Assembly: GCA_016218925.1 (NCBI GenBank)
Contig: JACRCR010000072.1
Span: 1-60,327, forward strand
Length of the DNA stretch: 60,327 nt
DNA from: Deltaproteobacteria bacterium
GTDB taxonomy: Bacteria > Desulfobacterota > Binatia > UBA1149 > CAITLU01
Direction of reading: 5' to 3'
Positions within the stretch are counted from its first letter, which is position 1. Each line of letters starts with the position of its first letter. The position numbers and the translations under genes were made by a program. This document shows, one piece after another, positions 45,590 to 53,997 of this stretch. Below the pieces are notes generated by a model, which ran no database searches, was not told where the DNA came from, and saw only the letters and a program-made list of their open reading frames with translations.

Positions 45590-46001
45590 GCACGTGCGGC
45601 CCTCCGTCTCCGCTACCCGCCGCGCATTGCCGAAGCGCACGGCAGCTGTGGGTCTGTGGTGTTCGGCGCCCGCGGGTGCACTCGTGGTTAATTGCGCGGC
45701 TCGACAAGCACGACGCCACCACTCGCAAACCCCTGCGAACAAAGCGCGAGATAGCGCCCCGTCCGCGAGGGGGGAGGGCGCCGCCGCGCCGAGAGAGAAA
45801 GTTGGTGTGCGAAGAATTTGCCTCCGCACTTTTTCGGCACCCGAATCTCTCTGTCTCTGCAATCGAGCTCGCCGCGAGCGAGAGAGTTTTGTCACCAAAA
45901 GCCGCGGGGAGTTTTGTCACCCAAGACCGGGGGGTGCCGAGAAAATCGGTCATGCTTGCGGGCAGGTAGAAAACGAGTTCCGGGGAAATTCCCGCCGACC
46001 C
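45590..46001. repeat. Repeat-rich spacer with R5, between avd remnant and RelE-like gene
   Basis: 412 bases. The block at 45786-45807 (GCGCCGAGAGAGAAAGTTGG and two more bases) is identical to 49850-49871, and weaker similarity continues on both sides (GGTTAA, GCAAACCC, GAAGAA, GCCTCC). Two direct copies of GAGTTTTGTCACC lie at 45884 and 45909. Open frames here show no recognisable product. The region seems to have replaced the rest of the avd/reverse-transcriptase genes. Confidence 0.6.
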
Positions 46002-46292
46002 TTGCTCCTCCTCGCGCCGCAGGCGCAGAGCGATTTCGCTGCGCTGGAGAACGATAGCGGGCTCGCCAAGCGGCTGAAGGCGGCCCGCAAGACGCTCGGG
46101 CTGCTCCAGCTCCACGGCCCGCGCTATCCCGGTCTGCAATCTCACAAGTACGACAGTCTCGAAGGCGCTCACGGAGAAGATGTTCGGGAATCCTACGTCG
46201 TGCAGCGGACGCCGGCCGTGTATCGCATCTTTTGGCACTACGGACCTGGCCAGCGTGAGATCACGATTCTGGCGATCACGGCCCATCCGTAG
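46002..46292 (+). CDS. RelE/ParE-like toxin-type protein, possibly 5'-truncated
   Basis: About 96 residues: APQAQSDFAALENDSGLAKR, LKAARKTLGLLQLHGPRYPG, LQSHKYDSLEGAHGEDVRES and TPAVYRIFWHYGPGQREITI. It looks like a small RelE/ParE-fold protein of the kind often found as orphan toxins. No good ATG or GTG fits the expected N-terminus; a TTG at 46002 without a ribosome-binding site is the only nearby choice. The sequence just before it belongs to the repeat spacer, so the original start may have been lost. No antitoxin gene adjoins it directly. Confidence 0.6.
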   Translation: MLLLAPQAQSDFAALENDSGLAKRLKAARKTLGLLQLHGPRYPGLQSHKYDSLEGAHGEDVRESYVVQRTPAVYRIFWHYGPGQREITILAITAHP

Positions 46293-46426
46293 GCCTGTCG
46301 TCCCGTTAGGCGAACCCCCCACGGGTCGGCAAGCTTGCCGGAACCGGGCCAAAACCAGCGGAGCGGTATAGAGACTGCCATCTAATCAGGCTTGACCGGC
46401 GTGATGGCAAAGGCCAGTCTAGCCGC

Positions 46427-46699
46427 ATGAAAACCGCCCCCGTCACTGACCTCAAGAACCGTCTGAGCCACTATCTGCGGCTGGTCGCGCGCGGTGAAAG
46501 CGTCACGATCACCGATCACGGTCAGCCCGTAGCCCGCCTGAGCCGGGTGGAGGCCAGTTCGGCCGATACGGCTTCGTTGGTTGCCGCCGGGCTCGCAAGG
46601 GCGCCGCTTGCCCCGCTGCCGCCGGATTTCCTCGAGCGGCCGCTGCCCGTCGGCGACGTCCGGCAGGCGCTTCTCGAGGATCGCGAGGACCGGTTCTGA
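46427..46699 (+). CDS. vapB: Phd/YefM-type antitoxin (VapB role)
   Basis: A 90-residue antitoxin. The N-terminal Phd fold is clear: TAPVTDLKNRLSHYLRLVAR, GESVTITDHGQPVARLSRVE. The C-terminal part, PPDFLERPLPVGDVRQALLE, would wrap the toxin. It stops 2 bases before the PIN-domain gene. Confidence 0.9.
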   Translation: MKTAPVTDLKNRLSHYLRLVARGESVTITDHGQPVARLSRVEASSADTASLVAAGLARAPLAPLPPDFLERPLPVGDVRQALLEDREDRF

Positions 46700-46701
46700 G
46701 C

Positions 46702-47124
46702 ATGCTGTACTGGGATGCTTCGGCGCTGGTTTCGCTCTGCGTGGAGGAGCAGGAGACGGCGCTGCTTCGCCGCTTGGTCGAGGGTGGCATCGTTACCTGG
46801 GCCGTCTCGCGGGTCGAGATTGCTTCCGCCATCGAGCGGCGCAGCCGCGAGGGTCGTCTCGTGCCCGAAGCGCGACTCCGGGCGATTGCGGCACTTGGTG
46901 AACTGGCCGACGCATGGACCGAAATCCAGCCCATTGCGCCGGTGTGCGAACGCGCGCTGCGACTGCTGGCGATCCACCCGCTGCGGGCCGCCGACGCGAT
47001 GCAACTTGCTGCCGCGCTGGTCGCGGTGTCGGATCAGCCGCGCGGCCACGGCTTTGTCTGCACGGACCGGCGGCTTCGCGAGGCGGCTTCGCGCGAAGGA
47101 TTCCGTATCGTTCCGGAGATGTGA
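46702..47124 (+). CDS. vapC: PIN-domain ribonuclease toxin VapC
   Basis: A 140-residue PIN nuclease. Acidic metal ligands: Asp5 in MLYWDASALVSLCVEE, Glu in SRVEIASAIERRS, Asp in LRAADAMQLAAALVAV and Asp in FVCTDRRLREAASRE. VapC toxins cut initiator tRNA or rRNA. Two bases separate it from its antitoxin gene. Repeat R3 begins 77 bases after its stop. Confidence 0.92.
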   Translation: MLYWDASALVSLCVEEQETALLRRLVEGGIVTWAVSRVEIASAIERRSREGRLVPEARLRAIAALGELADAWTEIQPIAPVCERALRLLAIHPLRAADAMQLAAALVAVSDQPRGHGFVCTDRRLREAASREGFRIVPEM

Positions 47125-47681
47125 AGTCGCAGGCGCGCATCCCGTGTGCCTCCCAAGAAGCCCATCCAACCTGTATCAAGCGGATCCTTCTGGAGAACGG
47201 TGTTGAACGAGATCCCCGAAAGTTCGCCTGGGGGAGCGAATGGCTCCGCAGCCGGTCGCTCAGGCGAGCGAGTTTTCAGAGAAAAACAGAGAATCCAAAC
47301 TCGCCGGGACCTGAGAAAGGCTTCGGATTCAGAGTGTTGCGAGACGAGGTCGTTCGCGAGCGAATACTGGGCCCCCATTCTTCGGCTGAACCATCACCGG
47401 TGTGCGGCGGGGGCTCTCTCGCCGCCGCCGATTGGTGCCTTGATCTTGAGAACTTTGATGCGGCGGGCTGTCGCCGAGCGGAAAGCGTCGGGCTTTCGGT
47501 CGAGGCGAGGAGGCGGCAACCAGTCGATAGACGAGCTCGACGATCACCCCCTGGGCAGCACGGCTATTCCCGCCCACCCACTGGTCGAGACGCTCCTCGG
47601 TGACGATTCTGTTGCTCATCAGGTTAGGCGAGTATCTTGACACCGAGCTGTCGACGGCTCGATGGTGCTACTTCGCGGCTG
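47125..47681. other. Intergenic space between vapC and the PIN gene (convergent)
   Basis: 557 bases between convergent genes. Repeat R3 fills 47202-47330. Beyond it the stretch to about 47396 (GGGCCCCCATTCTTCGGCTG) is weakly similar to the right arm of R2 in the same order, so the original element may have been longer. No gene is supported here. Confidence 0.55.
47202..47330 (+). repeat. Island repeat R3 (composite, foldable)
   Basis: The left 41 bases match R1 at 38 positions (GTTGAACGAGATCCCC start). The right 77 bases (47254-47330) match R4 (49896-49972) at 67 positions without gaps. The right part folds: CTCAGG with CCTGAG outside, GCGAGTTT with AAACTCGC inside. R3 thus joins the R1/R2 and R4 families into one. 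Confidence 0.65.
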
Positions 47682-48194
47682 TTACTTTCCCAATAGGTCA
47701 CGAAAGGATGCGAACGCCATCTTGAAGCGTCTCCGTTCGAGAACAGCCTTGTCAGCGTCGGCGCCTTCGATCGAGTGTAGCCCCGCACGAATAGCGAGAA
47801 TGAAGAGATCCGGCGTGCCGATAAGTCGCTCCTTGCCGAGGCGACTCTCGGCTTCGCGCCTGAATCGCTTCCGCTCGTCGGAGGCCAGAATCCAACCGTG
47901 TTCGAGCGCCAGCGCGAGGCAAGCCGCCTCGCCGCGACCGACATGCTCGATCAGTTGAGTGAACAGGGCGATGGAGTCGAGGTTGGTGAGCGACGCGATG
48001 GTTAGCGCGTCGCCTGCGACGGCGGCATCGAGAACTTCGCGCTGCTCGGCGACGGTGATTTCTTCGCGGACATGATCTGGAACTACGAGCCGATATCCGG
48101 GTATCCTCGCAAACATCTCGAGCCGCCCAACGTGGATCACGTTGATCAACACGTTGGCGTCGGTGACGACGATGTGGCGAGGCGGAGTTGTCAC
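47682..48194 (-). CDS. PIN-like nuclease (DUF3368-type toxin)
   Basis: A 170-residue PIN-like protein. Acidic positions: Asp in VVTDANVLINVIHVGRLEMF, Glu in PDHVREEITVAEQ, Glu in HVGRGEAACLALALEHGW and Asp in ILASDERKRFRREAE. Such proteins are usually toxins or RNases. The start overlaps the upstream XRE-ImmA gene by ATGA, so the pair is a likely toxin-antitoxin module: the metalloprotease/regulator first, nuclease second. Confidence 0.85.
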   Translation of the reverse strand: MTTPPRHIVVTDANVLINVIHVGRLEMFARIPGYRLVVPDHVREEITVAEQREVLDAAVAGDALTIASLTNLDSIALFTQLIEHVGRGEAACLALALEHGWILASDERKRFRREAESRLGKERLIGTPDLFILAIRAGLHSIEGADADKAVLERRRFKMAFASFRDLLGK

Positions 48195-49450
48195 TGAGCC
48201 GCGCTCGCACCCACAGGCTCGTCGTCGCCGAGACCGGCTTCATCGACCAACTGATCGACCGCTTCGCCGGGCAGGCCCACCATTCGACCGAGTTCGTCCA
48301 GTTTGCCTCGGGAAATGTCCTCCCGCCGATAAGCTTCCAGTGCGAGGCCGAGGAAGCGATGCTGAAACTCGTTCCGCGTCTCCTCGTGGTCCGGTTCGGA
48401 TAGTCCAAGCAGCTTGGATAGCTGCTTCCCCTTGCCGGCGGTGTCCAACGCTCTGAGACTCTCAAACTCGGCTTCGCTCACGATCCGCAAATTGCGAAGC
48501 CGATAGAGGGCGGTAAGACGGCTCACCTCGAAGCTATGCGCGAGCAGCACAACGTCGTACATCTGGACGGTCTGGCTACCCGCTTCCGTGCGCCCTTCGA
48601 CGTCGACGCTGCCTACCTCGTCGAAAACCTCTGCGTAAACGCGGCTTGCTTTGCCTTTCCCAAGACCGGCGATTACCTGGCGCACGCCGTCTTCCGGCAT
48701 CAGGAAGTTTGCGGCGAATGCGTTGGCGCGGACCTCCAAGAGGTCGTCGCGCTCGGATGCGCGGCTCACTAGGCCGAATCGGTCACGGTCGACCACGACG
48801 TGTGCGTACTCATGGGCGAAGGAGAAACGACGCCGCAGAACGTGATGCGCGCGATTGGCCACTACGAAGAGGCCGATCTTGGCATCACTGAGCGTGAGGC
48901 CGGAGACGTCGTCGGGGAGGTCGACCAGTCCGGTGCGAACTCCCTGGGCTTCCAGCAGGCTCGCGAGATCCGGCAGAGGCGCGCTGCCAAGACCGAGTCG
49001 ACGACGTTCCTCGTCAGCGAGACGTTGCCCCTGCTCGATGGCGTCCCAACGCGTGCGAGGAGTGTGGATCGGGTACGAGGCGACCGCGGTCAGGTCACGA
49101 TCGATACCAAGGATTCGTTCGAGGCTCGTCAGCTCATGTCCAAGCGCGATGCACTGGCGCAGGCTCTCGACGACGCCTGGCTGACCGGCGACGTCACCTT
49201 GCGCCCGGAAGAGCGCAGCGAGCTTGTCTTCCTCCTCGAAGGGTTGTGCGAGGAACTCGCCGATGTTGCGGCCAAAGAGGTGGGCGAGTTTGTCGAGCTC
49301 AAGGCTCGACACCGTGCGGTTACCTGCCTCGATCTGACCGACGGTCGGGCGGGAGAGGTCGAGGCGCGTGGCCACCTCGTCCTGAGTCATACGACAAGCC
49401 TCTCGTGCGGCTCGAATTCTTGCGCCTAACTCCTGTTGGGTAATCGCCAT
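48191..49450 (-). CDS. XRE regulator fused to ImmA/IrrE-family metallopeptidase
   Basis: A 419-residue protein. A GAGG site supports the ATG at 49450 over a GTG at 49462. An XRE helix-turn-helix spans about residues 8-65 (MTQDEVATRLDLSRPTVGQI). The ImmA/IrrE zinc peptidase motif HEYAH lies in RRRFSFAHEYAHVVVDRDRF with the third ligand Glu in LLEVRANAFAANFLMP. The C-terminal 150 residues are helical. Such proteins sense a signal and degrade a regulator, as in phage ICEBs1 or radiation response; here paired with a PIN nuclease. Confidence 0.88.
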   Translation of the reverse strand: MAITQQELGARIRAAREACRMTQDEVATRLDLSRPTVGQIEAGNRTVSSLELDKLAHLFGRNIGEFLAQPFEEEDKLAALFRAQGDVAGQPGVVESLRQCIALGHELTSLERILGIDRDLTAVASYPIHTPRTRWDAIEQGQRLADEERRRLGLGSAPLPDLASLLEAQGVRTGLVDLPDDVSGLTLSDAKIGLFVVANRAHHVLRRRFSFAHEYAHVVVDRDRFGLVSRASERDDLLEVRANAFAANFLMPEDGVRQVIAGLGKGKASRVYAEVFDEVGSVDVEGRTEAGSQTVQMYDVVLLAHSFEVSRLTALYRLRNLRIVSEAEFESLRALDTAGKGKQLSKLLGLSEPDHEETRNEFQHRFLGLALEAYRREDISRGKLDELGRMVGLPGEAVDQLVDEAGLGDDEPVGASAAQ

Positions 49451-50255
49451 GGGTTTCCTCACGTTCGGGTTGCGCGCGTGGCCGAGGTCGCGACGTTCGG
49501 AGAGAGAACAAGAGAGGGCTCTGGGCGCGGGGCGCTACTACGCCGCGCTGGACCCTCTCCGAGGATCGGACTCGTCATGCGGCGAGGTTAGGCTTTCGGG
49601 CGACAGGCGTCAAACGGGGGAGTATGCGTTCGGTTTCTGCCTGGCGATTGCGGGCGGATTCTGGTCCAGGAATGCTCTCCCCAGACCGCCGCTCAGAGAG
49701 CGCGAGAGCACGAAATCGCGCCTCCCGAAACGCGAACGCGCGCGCTCTTGGTTAAGGAACGGAGCCCACATAGCAGCGCGCTCAGCGCGCAAACCCGCGC
49801 GACATCACGCGTATTTCGCGCACGTCGGCGCCGCGCACAGCAGGCGAGGGCGCCGAGAGAGAAAGTTGGTGGTGGAAGAAACTGGCTCCCCGTTCGGTCG
49901 CTCAGGCGAGCGTGTATTCTGAGAAAAACAGAGAGTCCAAACTCGCGAGGGCCTGAGAAAGCCTTTGGTTTCGAGACCCTGGCGCATCGCTCCGTCCGCG
50001 GCTGACGAATGGGGTGCCCAGTCGGTTGCTGCACCGATTCCCAGATCCCAAGAGACCTCGCATCGAGTTCGACCCGGCGCAAGACCACCTCGGATACCTC
50101 CGAGGCGCGGTAAACGTCGCCCGGTCCGCGTTTGCCGCACATGCGGAGGGATGTCGGCGCCGTTCCGACTCTTCGCGGGCTCACAGCCTTCGCGACGAAC
50201 GACGGTAAGCGTGCCGTCGGGCCTGATGTGGTCTTCGGCATACACAGTGGCCAAG
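49451..50255. other. Long repeat-bearing spacer between XRE-ImmA and STAND genes
   Basis: 805 bases with no supported gene. Left third: leftward promoter region of the XRE-ImmA gene. Centre: repeat R4 (49850-49972). The part to 50255 is open in several frames but without family character. A GGTTAAGGAACGG block at 49748 recalls the right end of R1. Confidence 0.55.
49850..49972 (+). repeat. Island repeat R4
   Basis: The first 22 bases are identical to 45786-45807 (R5). Bases 49896-49972 match R3 at 67 of 77 positions without gaps (GGTCGCTCAGGCGAGCG start, GAGAAAAACAGAGA and CCTGAGAAAG blocks). The outer stem CTCAGG/CCTGAG is kept; the inner stem has two mismatches compared with R3. Confidence 0.65.
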
Positions 50256-52769
50256 TCACCGATCGCGAGGAGCGGGCGTCAGGTGGCGGACCGCACCACG
50301 AACGGTGTTGAGGGTGAATTCGAAGTCGAGCCAGTCGAAGCGACCAGAAATGGCCGCAATCTCCGTCGGTCGAAGAAGAACCAAGAGCGGTAGACAGCAA
50401 TACTCGTAGACACCTAGATCTGCCGCGAAGCGGATCACCCGGGCCAATGTATCTGTCGCGCTGCGTCTGTCTCCCGATCGTTCTTGCAGCAGGGCTTTCG
50501 CCTGCAGAGCGAACAAGGCACCGGCTTGGTACCCTGTACGTTCCTGAAGCTTCTCCGCTTCGGTTAGCATTCGAAACGCGTCGGCGACCAAACTACCGTC
50601 AATTGCCAGTGCGACCGCATTTGCGACAAGCGTCTTCCCCACTTCGAGTAGATTGCCAGTGTCCTTATGAATGTCGAGCGCCTTATGCGCGTACTCGATG
50701 GCCTTCGTCGGCGAAGACCACGCCAGCGTCTCGGCTAGGTTGGTGAGGGCTTTCCCGTGCATCGCGTCGCCGCCTACCGACGACGCACTCTTAGCCGCAG
50801 CAAGATATGATTGCTCGGCAAGTCCGAGATGAAAATTCCAACGGAAGATGTGGCCAACAAAGCGAGCTTGCTCCGCATCCCACAAAGGATTCATGGCGTC
50901 GCGCGGCAAAGACTTGAAAGCGTGTTCTGCTTCGCGAAATCTTCCTTGCAAGATGAATACGTCTGCTCGTTGCCGCTGTGCGAGCAGTGATGCCGGTGGC
51001 AAAAGCGTGTTTGGGCCATGTGCCATGCGGGGCAGAGTTGTCAACGCTTCGTACACGGCGAGGGCGCGATCGTAGTTGCCGAGAAGGTGGTCTACGTGCG
51101 CTCTGAAAAACAGGAGATGGTCGCGGTGGCGGCCGATATCGGCGGGGTTCACCTGCGCAAGAAGGGACGCCGCCTCAGCAAGGCGACCGAACTTCCTTGC
51201 GCACACGCCGCGCACTAACGCCGCAGCGGCCTCAAGCTCGGGGACGGCTGGTCGTAGCGCGGCAGCAACGCGTGAGAACGATGTAGACGCCGACGCCCAT
51301 AACCCGGAATCTACAAGATCGAGCCCGATAGCGACGATATCCTCAATCTGCGTGACGTTTGGACGAAGGGCATAACGGGACAAGAGCACAAAGAGTTGAT
51401 CGAAAACCCAGGCAGTGCGTCGGATACCGGGGACGCCGAGCGTCTCGATGCAATGCTGAAGAACAGCATCAAAAAGCATGCGTGCGACCTCAAGTTCGAG
51501 TTCGTCGCCCAAATACGCGCGCACGCTATCGTGAATCTTGTAGATTTGGTCGGACGCGCTTACCACATCCGCATAGGAGAACTCTATGAAGTCACGAAAC
51601 AGGATCGCTGAAAAAGGCAGGTTAAGGGCACGGGTGATGGCGAGGAATAGCTGTCTGTCAAAGCGTTCCAGCGCGGCGCAGATTTCCAAAGCACCTGCAT
51701 GATGAGGCTCGAGGTGAGAGACAAAGCGTTCGATAACCTCGCGTTCCGCAATGCGAAAATCGGCTTCCCGGATGACTTCACCATCGGCCTTCCTTCTAAG
51801 ATATGTAGATGCGCAGAGAGAAAGGAACAGAGGATTTCCGTGAGAGCTATTGACGATTGACGACCGAACGGTGGGTTCACTCACTCCTACCTGTTCCAGA
51901 TAGCGCTCGCTATCCTCAACACCCAGGCCAATGAGCATGTGTTGTTCAAGGGGGATGGCCCATTCCGGATTTACGTCGGCCCACCGGATTCTTTCGCGTC
52001 CGGCCAATACCCAGAGTCCTTGTTCTGCCGTTCCGATAAGGTCACGGAGCCACTCGTCGCCGACGCACTTTGTTGTACGGAATCCCGGGCGATCGACGAT
52101 TGCATCGTGGGTATCCACGAAAACGACTAAGCGGCACGACTGAAGCCGCACCGCATCGTCGATGGCGACGCCAAGATACCCCGGCAATCGGACCAACAAC
52201 TCCTCATTGGACAAAGCGTCGATTTCTTCGAAATCGTGTCGCGAGCGGCCGAGCCGCTTCTCGTAGGCGGCACCCCCTCGATCCCATAGTCGTTTCAGCA
52301 GCCGAGCGGGCGCGATTGCGCCGGCTAGGTCACCGGCGGTTTCCACCAAGTCCAGAAGCAGACTGTCCTCTCGAAGCCGCGAGCGCTTGATATCTTCAAG
52401 GGAACGGCCGGCGAGGGACCAGAAACGGACGAGCGCGTACTCGAAGAGAGATGCTGGGATGGGTAGCTGTTGCCGTATGGCGAAAAGCGCGTCGGGCGGT
52501 GAAGTCAGCTCAGGACCCTCAAGATTGAGAGTTACCGTAGTGAACCGATTCTCTGCAGAGTCCGACTTTACGAGCTGGTCCGCAAGCTGATTGAGTAGCG
52601 CGGTCTTTCCGACGCTTCCGACGCCATAGAAGACCAGTACGCTCAGGGCCGCTATGTGTTGACGATGGTGTTCGGCTTTGCCGTCGAACAGTGCACGGGC
52701 ATCATCGCGGTCCGTGAACACGCGAATCGCGCGCAGCGCCGCGGCGGCTTTCAAGCGAGTCAGGGCCAT
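50256..52769 (-). CDS. STAND-type NTPase with TPR-like C-terminus
   Basis: An 837-residue protein. N-terminal RVFTDRDDARALFDG is followed by the nucleotide-binding domain: Walker A FYGVGSVGKTALLNQL (residues 49-56) and Walker B RLVVFVDTHDAIVD (about 214-219), then a winged-helix-like part (EICAALERFDRQLFLAITRA). The C-terminal half (about 480-800) is repeated helices with TPR character (LGNYDRALAVYEAL, GRFREAEHAFKSL, TKAIEYAHKALDIH). STAND ATPases sense a ligand with their repeats and oligomerise. No effector domain is attached, so the effector would be another protein. The block is more AT-rich than its left neighbours. Confidence 0.87.
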   Translation of the reverse strand: MALTRLKAAAALRAIRVFTDRDDARALFDGKAEHHRQHIAALSVLVFYGVGSVGKTALLNQLADQLVKSDSAENRFTTVTLNLEGPELTSPPDALFAIRQQLPIPASLFEYALVRFWSLAGRSLEDIKRSRLREDSLLLDLVETAGDLAGAIAPARLLKRLWDRGGAAYEKRLGRSRHDFEEIDALSNEELLVRLPGYLGVAIDDAVRLQSCRLVVFVDTHDAIVDRPGFRTTKCVGDEWLRDLIGTAEQGLWVLAGRERIRWADVNPEWAIPLEQHMLIGLGVEDSERYLEQVGVSEPTVRSSIVNSSHGNPLFLSLCASTYLRRKADGEVIREADFRIAEREVIERFVSHLEPHHAGALEICAALERFDRQLFLAITRALNLPFSAILFRDFIEFSYADVVSASDQIYKIHDSVRAYLGDELELEVARMLFDAVLQHCIETLGVPGIRRTAWVFDQLFVLLSRYALRPNVTQIEDIVAIGLDLVDSGLWASASTSFSRVAAALRPAVPELEAAAALVRGVCARKFGRLAEAASLLAQVNPADIGRHRDHLLFFRAHVDHLLGNYDRALAVYEALTTLPRMAHGPNTLLPPASLLAQRQRADVFILQGRFREAEHAFKSLPRDAMNPLWDAEQARFVGHIFRWNFHLGLAEQSYLAAAKSASSVGGDAMHGKALTNLAETLAWSSPTKAIEYAHKALDIHKDTGNLLEVGKTLVANAVALAIDGSLVADAFRMLTEAEKLQERTGYQAGALFALQAKALLQERSGDRRSATDTLARVIRFAADLGVYEYCCLPLLVLLRPTEIAAISGRFDWLDFEFTLNTVRGAVRHLTPAPRDR

Positions 52770-52771
52770 GG

Positions 52772-53743
52772 CTACGTGAGGTGCCAGGTCGCGGCGCTGT
52801 AGAGAAGTTTGTGGAGCGGCAGGGCGAGGTCGAGGTTGTTCTCGCTCCTGGCAAAGCGGCTTTTCAGGTCCGCGTACAAGCCGATATAGTGGTTCACGAG
52901 ACGAGGCCGACCTGTGCCCAGCGCGTGGCTTGCGATCTCTCGGTCTCCCTCACGAATGACAACCGTTTCGGCGCTGTGGTTGAGCAGCACCGACATATGC
53001 GATGCCTCGAAGAACAACTGTGTGGTCTTGCGGTTGAGGCCGAGGGTCCAGTTGGTGTCGATGCTTCCTCGGCCTCGATGTCCGCCGGGCAGACGAATGG
53101 CGACGTCGGCAGCCCCTTGTATCTGCGAACATGGCACAGATGGTATGGAGGTCATCCTGCCCTCGGTTACCTCGAGTTGAGATACATCCCAGAAGCGGGC
53201 CACTAGGCTCAGCGCATTTATTCCGCTGTCGTACCAAGATCCGCCGAGTCCTGTCGCGGCAGATGAGAGCGTTCCGTTGCTGAGATATGGGTCGTAGAAG
53301 CCGCAATGGAAGCCCGACGGGGAGCCCAGGTGAAGATCGCCGGAACGGATGCGCTCGAGCAACCAGAGAGCGTCGAGCGCGAACGCGGCGTGGAACGCCA
53401 CGCTCAGGAAGATCCCCTTAGCCTGAGCGGTTGCCACCAGCTGGTCGAGCTCGGCAGCGCTGGTAGCAGCGGGCTTCTCAAGCAGAACGGGCCGCCCGGC
53501 CTCCAGAACGCGACTTGCTACATCGGCATGGGTAGCGTTGGGAGTCGAAACGATGACAAGATCGGCCCGGCTTTTCCGAAGGAAGGAATCGAGAGACTCG
53601 TGGAATGTGATTCCCGGGAGGAGGCGCGCGCTGCGGTCCGGGTTCCTGTCGCAAGCGTCGACGAGAGTGAGTCCGGGAACGCAAGCGATCGCCTCGATCT
53701 GGTATGCTGCAATTTGTCCGATGCCAACTAGGCCGATGTTCAT
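52772..53743 (-). CDS. Gfo/Idh/MocA-family oxidoreductase
   Basis: A 323-residue NAD(P)-dependent oxidoreductase. Nucleotide fold: NIGLVGIGQIAAYQIEAIAC with acidic VDACDRNPDRSARL; the family motif EKPAAT (VLLEKPAATSAAELDQLV) and a C-terminal dimer domain starting SPSGFHCGFYDPYLSN, with GGSWYDSGINALSL around the substrate site. Enzymes of this kind oxidise sugars, inositols or other polyols. It is 2 bases upstream of the STAND gene, so the two are co-transcribed. Its presence between SIR2 and STAND genes is unusual. Confidence 0.9.
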   Translation of the reverse strand: MNIGLVGIGQIAAYQIEAIACVPGLTLVDACDRNPDRSARLLPGITFHESLDSFLRKSRADLVIVSTPNATHADVASRVLEAGRPVLLEKPAATSAAELDQLVATAQAKGIFLSVAFHAAFALDALWLLERIRSGDLHLGSPSGFHCGFYDPYLSNGTLSSAATGLGGSWYDSGINALSLVARFWDVSQLEVTEGRMTSIPSVPCSQIQGAADVAIRLPGGHRGRGSIDTNWTLGLNRKTTQLFFEASHMSVLLNHSAETVVIREGDREIASHALGTGRPRLVNHYIGLYADLKSRFARSENNLDLALPLHKLLYSAATWHLT

Positions 53744-53997
53744 TTCTCTATCCCGTGGTGTGCCAAGATTCGATCGACGAGGAACGCGAGCTACGCCCCC
53801 GTAGTGTACAAGAATCCAGCCGACCGAAACGCGAGCGATGACGCGACCTTGCTTGCGGCGTTAACAAACAGCTACCGGGTCGACGTGTTGAGTCTTCGTC
53901 ATGACTTGCCCGTTCACGATGGCAATCTGCCGCGCTCTTACGCCACGCGGCCTGCTTGCCGCGGTACAGGTTCGCTCTTGCGGTGTCCCCCGATGGT
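53744..53997. other. Spacer between SIR2 and oxidoreductase genes with a 21-bp inverted repeat
   Basis: 254 bases. TTGCC-N10-GGCAA at 53906-53926 matches 44162-44182 at 20 of 21 positions, with weaker similarity for about 20 bases to its left. A short leftward frame here is open but has no good start or family pattern. The spacer may hold a second promoter for the oxidoreductase-STAND pair. Confidence 0.5.

Noticed and set aside
45405-46001. Use of the full 295-codon frame as one gene ending in the RelE-like protein
   Set aside because: The upstream 200 codons overlap the avd remnant and repeat spacer and show no family pattern.
43108-49972. Firm call of an integron
   Set aside because: No integrase in the window, gene orientation is mixed, stem spacers in R1 are unequal (17 and 3 bases), and R1's core deviates from GTTRRRY. 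Kept only as a hypothesis.
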